From NCBI GenBank assembly GCA_003255065.1, contig QAOA01001251.1, forward strand, positions 1,395,546 to 1,459,545: a DNA stretch of 64,000 nt, written 5' to 3'. Of this stretch, positions 61,064-64,000 are shown piece after piece. How positions within the stretch are numbered: position 1 is the first letter of the stretch; each line of letters opens with the position of its first letter. The translations under genes and the position numbers were made by a program. The stretch is from Cercis canadensis. Its lineage: Eukaryota; Streptophyta; Magnoliopsida; Fabales; Fabaceae. The notes beneath the pieces are model-generated. The model was not told where the DNA came from and did not search any database. It saw only the letters and a list, made by a program, of their open reading frames with translations.

Positions 61064-62393
61064 GATGTCCCATTCCAGGATAAGTCCAACCGAATCTTGA
61101 ATCTTGTAAGTTGTCACTTGACTCAACTGCATTTGACATTTGATATTTATTTAACGAGTACACTGATTAAAGACTCGCGCATGCACTCGCACACACATGC
61201 ACACACGCACATTCTAACTATTTTTTTCTAAAAAAAATTCATTAGCTTACCAATATCTTCCATTCTTTGTATGCCACTGCCTGTTGTGCCTCGATGACCC
61301 ACTCTAGTAGAACTCCATCCAAATTTTGAATCTTGGAAGTTGTGATCTGATTCAACTGCATTTGACATTTGATATTTTATTTATCGTGAGTAGATTGATT
61401 AAAGACTTGGCTTAATAGGTGCACACACACACATACACATTCTAACTATTTTTTCCAAAAACATTTATTAGCCTACCAATATCTTCCATTCTTGGAATAC
61501 CAGTGCCCATTGTGCCTTGATGACCCACTCTAGGAGAACTCCAGCCAAATTTTGAATCTTGTAAGTTGTCACCTAACTCAGCACATTTTATATATAACTA
61601 AATTGGTATGTTCATTAAAGACTCAGTTTAATAAGGTCATGCATACACACACATTCATTTATAATTTTATTAGCTTATCAATACCTTCCATTCTTGGGAT
61701 AACAGTACCAGTTGTGCTTTGATGTCCCACTCTAGTAGAAGTCCAACCAAATTTTGAATCTCGTACGTTTTCACCTGAATTCAACATTTGGTGGTTATTT
61801 AAATTTGGAGATGTTTAGTAAAGAATACACCCATGAATGTGTGCGAAAAGACACGCACACACACACCAAAAAAGACAACAACGTTCTATTTTGAGATGGT
61901 TTGTTTACAACATCGAAGGAACCTAATTCATTAATTCAAGTATATTAATTAAATTATTATTACCAACTAAAAATTGTTAAATAAATTGGTCCTCTCTATA
62001 CTCAATTAACGGTACTTAATTTTTGACTTCTAATATATCATCAATTAAATTTCTAAACATGTAAAATAGAAGTCAAATTAACAATAATCTTGATGGTAAA
62101 AAGGAAGTTTGGTTCATATTGATTGGGAAGGAATTTATGAGAAAGTGAGCAAAAATTTTGATTAAGGAAAAATGTCCTAGTTGAATATTGTACAACAGTG
62201 ACGAGAAAAAATGGCAAATGACATTTTGTTCACAAATATCAATCTGAAAGAGAGATCAGAATTTTCAGCTTAAGGAGACAAGGGACTCACTGGTATCACG
62301 AGTATCCTCAACTCTTTGATGAGCCAAGACATGAGAGGAGAGGAGAAAAACAAGTACCAGACCTAGGAAAAGAAAAGCCTTTGAGTAAGCCAT
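61064..62393 (-). CDS. Secreted repeat-peptide precursor with 27-residue modules, one per exon (partial at gap)
   Basis: Minus strand. Exon 1 (62393-62291) encodes MAYSKAFLFLGLVLVF and the rest of a signal peptide ending about ...SHVLA, then HQRVEDTRDT, and leaves phase 1 at a GTGAGT donor. Module exons follow at 61759-61679, 61557-61477, 61331-61251 and 61102-61064. The first three are exactly 81 nt, the fourth is cut by the N at 61063. Each begins and ends in phase 1, so modules join in frame. Consensus: DSKFGWSSTRVGH then QGTTGTGIPRMEDI (27 residues). FGW, GH and RMExI are constant in the complete modules. Introns (145-173 bp between modules) repeat too and carry CA tracts. The first module's donor is ATAAGC. 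No C-terminal exon or stop is visible. The family is not recognised; a processed extracellular peptide or wall protein is inferred. Confidence 0.68.
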
Positions 62394-62461
62394 CTTTGAT
62401 ACCTTGATGAAATAACTGCAAATTAACAGTGGTTGGCACACCATATTATGTTTCTATATCC

Positions 62462-62471
62462 ATATATATAG
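62462..62471 (-). promoter_or_regulatory. TATA box of the repeat-peptide gene
   Basis: TATATATA on the minus strand, about 70-78 bp upstream of the ATG at 62393, leaving room for a leader of about 40-45 nt. Confidence 0.5.
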
Positions 62472-62637
62472 AAGCCACCAGCTAATGCATACACACCAAA
62501 AGAGGGATTCAGCTGGCCAGTATTGGTATTCAATAGTTTAACCTTTGGAAAGTAGCAAAAGTAATAACATAAAGATGAATCTCAATTTTATTTATTTTTA
62601 TTTCTTATGTGCTTTATGATGAGCAATGAACTGTTGC

Positions 62638-63101
62638 TTCATTTACATTAATATATTCTCCATTTTATTTTATTGTTTAGCAGAAAAACCAAATGAAACT
62701 TGAAGGGTTTATTTGCTTTTACATTGCAAAGAGACTGAATTGGCTCTCTTGTTCCTTCAGTATGCATATATGTCTTTATGGTATAGAAAATACATTTCTT
62801 CAGACTATGCATGTTGAATTTTTGGTGCTAATCTTGATTTGTTTACATAGTTGCATACTTTTTTTTTTNTTCATTTACATTAATATATTCTCCATTTTAT
62901 TTTATTTTTTAGCAGAAAAACTAAATGAAACTTGAAGGGTTTATTTGCTTTTACATTGCAAAGAGACCGAATTGGCTCTCTTGTTCCTTCAGTATGCATA
63001 TATGTCTTTATGGTATAGAAAATACATTTCTTCAGACTATGCATGTTGAATTTTTGGTGCTAATCTTGATTTGTTTACATAGTTGCATACTTTTTTTTTT
63101 T
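62638..63101 (+). repeat. 232-bp duplicate across a single N (probable assembly artefact)
   Basis: 62638-62868 and 62870-63101 are near-identical, separated by the N at 62869 in a T run. The twin short frames inside (starting MKLEGFICFY) are a by-product and not two genes. Confidence 0.85.
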
Positions 63102-63972
63102 CAAATTTGTTTTTAGAGGAAATTTTCATTCATTTCCATTAGAGCTTGATGGTGATTGTGAAATAATGTTACGCAAGGTAATTTGTTTGCTTTTTGTTTT
63201 ATGTTCGGTGCCCCAGGCTTGTGTAATTTATATACATAAAAATATAACAAAGATTATCATTGAAGTGTTATTTCAAAAAAATAAAGCTCTTACCTCTCTG
63301 AAAATTAAAAATACACTCTGTGATATTGGTTTCTGCCACTGGAAAGCTGCAAAAAAAATATTGTTCGATAATAAACATTACAAAAAGTTGATCCCCAAAA
63401 AGATGGTCTCAACATAAGTTGCTCTAGATAACAAATTATTAAAAAATTATCATGGAATGTTGTGATTGTATAAAATTATAAAAATAGGTTTTACAGTCCT
63501 ACAATGTATAGTTATAACAGTGCCAACTCTTTTTTTTTTTTTTTAAAGATCTCCATGTTTAGTATCATAATGAAAAATTATATAAAATATGTACAGATAG
63601 TACTCAAGAATATGATTTAAATCTTGATTATATTTGAATGATATCAGTATCCAAACATTACGCATCTATGATACTAAAATACTTTACCTGATGATATAAA
63701 GATACTACTGGTATAGCAAATATTCCTTATAATATATCAAGTCATGAGATAATTTACCCTAAAAAATTCAATACATGGTTTTCTTACACTTCCGAGCCCA
63801 TTCACATATACATTATTACAAACTAACTACTGTCCCTTCAAAGTATTACAGCATTACGGACTCCCACATTGATTCTTCATTGAAACAATTCTTAAATGAA
63901 GTGTATTTAAATGGATCTACCTTTGAAAATGGGTATTGAAGTAGCAATTGAAGGTTGCCGGAAATATTCTTT
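63102..63972. other. Intergenic, nothing recognised
   Basis: AT-rich. A short frame at 63166-63417 has no recognisable features and is not called. Confidence 0.5.
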
Positions 63973-64000
63973 GGGGGGGGGGGGGGGGGGGGGGGGGGGG
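63973..64000. other. Poly-G run at window end
   Basis: 28 consecutive G bases reach the window edge. Homopolymer G of this length is very unusual in plant DNA and is most likely a sequencing or assembly artefact at a contig end. Confidence 0.75.

Noticed and set aside
61064-61769. Four regularly spaced ~200-230-bp repeats considered as a satellite or CRISPR-like array.
   Set aside because: This is eukaryotic nuclear DNA, the spacing is irregular, and the conserved part is exactly an in-phase exon bounded by splice sites.
61064-62393. Assignment of the repeat-peptide gene to CEP, CLE, SCOOP or glycine-rich protein families.
   Set aside because: The signal peptide resembles those of glycine-rich proteins, but the module has neither the CEP proline pattern, the CLE motif, a SCOOP SxS core nor a glycine-rich body.
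62693-63116. Two nearly identical short frames (starting MKLEGFICFY) resembling a tandem gene pair.
   Set aside because: They are the two halves of an N-join duplicate and show no signal peptide, domain or codon-use support.
63973-64000. Poly-G run considered as telomere-related or G-quadruplex DNA.
   Set aside because: Plant telomeres are TTTAGGG repeats; an uninterrupted G run at an edge fits an artefact better.
1-64000. tRNA, rRNA or other structured RNA genes.
   Set aside because: No cloverleaf-like or rRNA-like sequence was noticed by eye on either strand; a covariance-model scan would be needed to exclude small RNAs.

Overview
This window is nuclear DNA of a flowering plant, almost certainly a core eudicot. 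Genes have many short GT-AG introns, intergenic DNA is AT-rich, and the families are plant-specific: sieve-element-occlusion (SEO) proteins, an RGLG ubiquitin ligase, a chloroplast ribonucleoprotein, a ProT-type proline transporter, raffinose-synthase-like and CYP71 genes. I cannot name the species. The sequence is a draft assembly with 12 single N characters. At least six sit between near-identical direct copies of 28 to 289 bp, which looks like unmerged contig ends or haplotypes. One such join falsely duplicates an RGLG exon. The last 28 bases are a pure G run, almost certainly technical.

Layout. 0.4-4.3 kb: two decayed CYP71-type P450 genes, the first split by a small copia-type fossil. 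5.2-5.9 kb: a broken gankyrin-like ankyrin gene. 8.0-11.1 kb: intact RGLG-type RING E3 ligase. 12.0-13.7 kb: intact secreted glyoxal-oxidase-like enzyme. 14.1-14.5 kb: small basic protein. 14.8-17.0 kb (minus): intact eight-exon proline-transporter-like gene. 17.7-18.1 kb: truncated thaumatin-like gene. 20.4 and 24.1 kb: foldback MITEs, the second with a perfect 9-bp target duplication. 22.1 kb: intact WRN-type 3'-5' exonuclease. 25.5-29.0 kb: recently broken raffinose-synthase/SIP gene. 29.8-32.6 kb: chloroplast RNA-binding protein. 34.2-37.3 kb (minus): protein-L-isoaspartate methyltransferase with a probable long, targeted form. 39.0-53.2 kb: an SEO cluster (one gene lacking its usual tail, one pseudogene with an LTR fossil in its flank, one full-length gene) that also contains an unrecognised 268-aa gene. 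54.8 kb: start of a small UPF0390-like gene. 55.5-58.3 kb: two hAT-type elements, one a composite carrying a copia fragment. 61.1-62.4 kb (minus): a secreted repeat-peptide precursor gene.

The most interesting item is the last. A signal-peptide exon is followed by at least four near-identical exons. The three complete ones are each exactly 81 nt in phase 1-1 and encode a 27-residue module. The array runs into an assembly gap. I do not recognise the peptide family. The layout suggests a modular secreted precursor that can gain, lose or skip modules without shifting frame.

The genes do not form a pathway. They are a typical plant gene neighbourhood in which tandem duplication and decay (P450, SEO, peptide modules) and transposons account for most of the structure.
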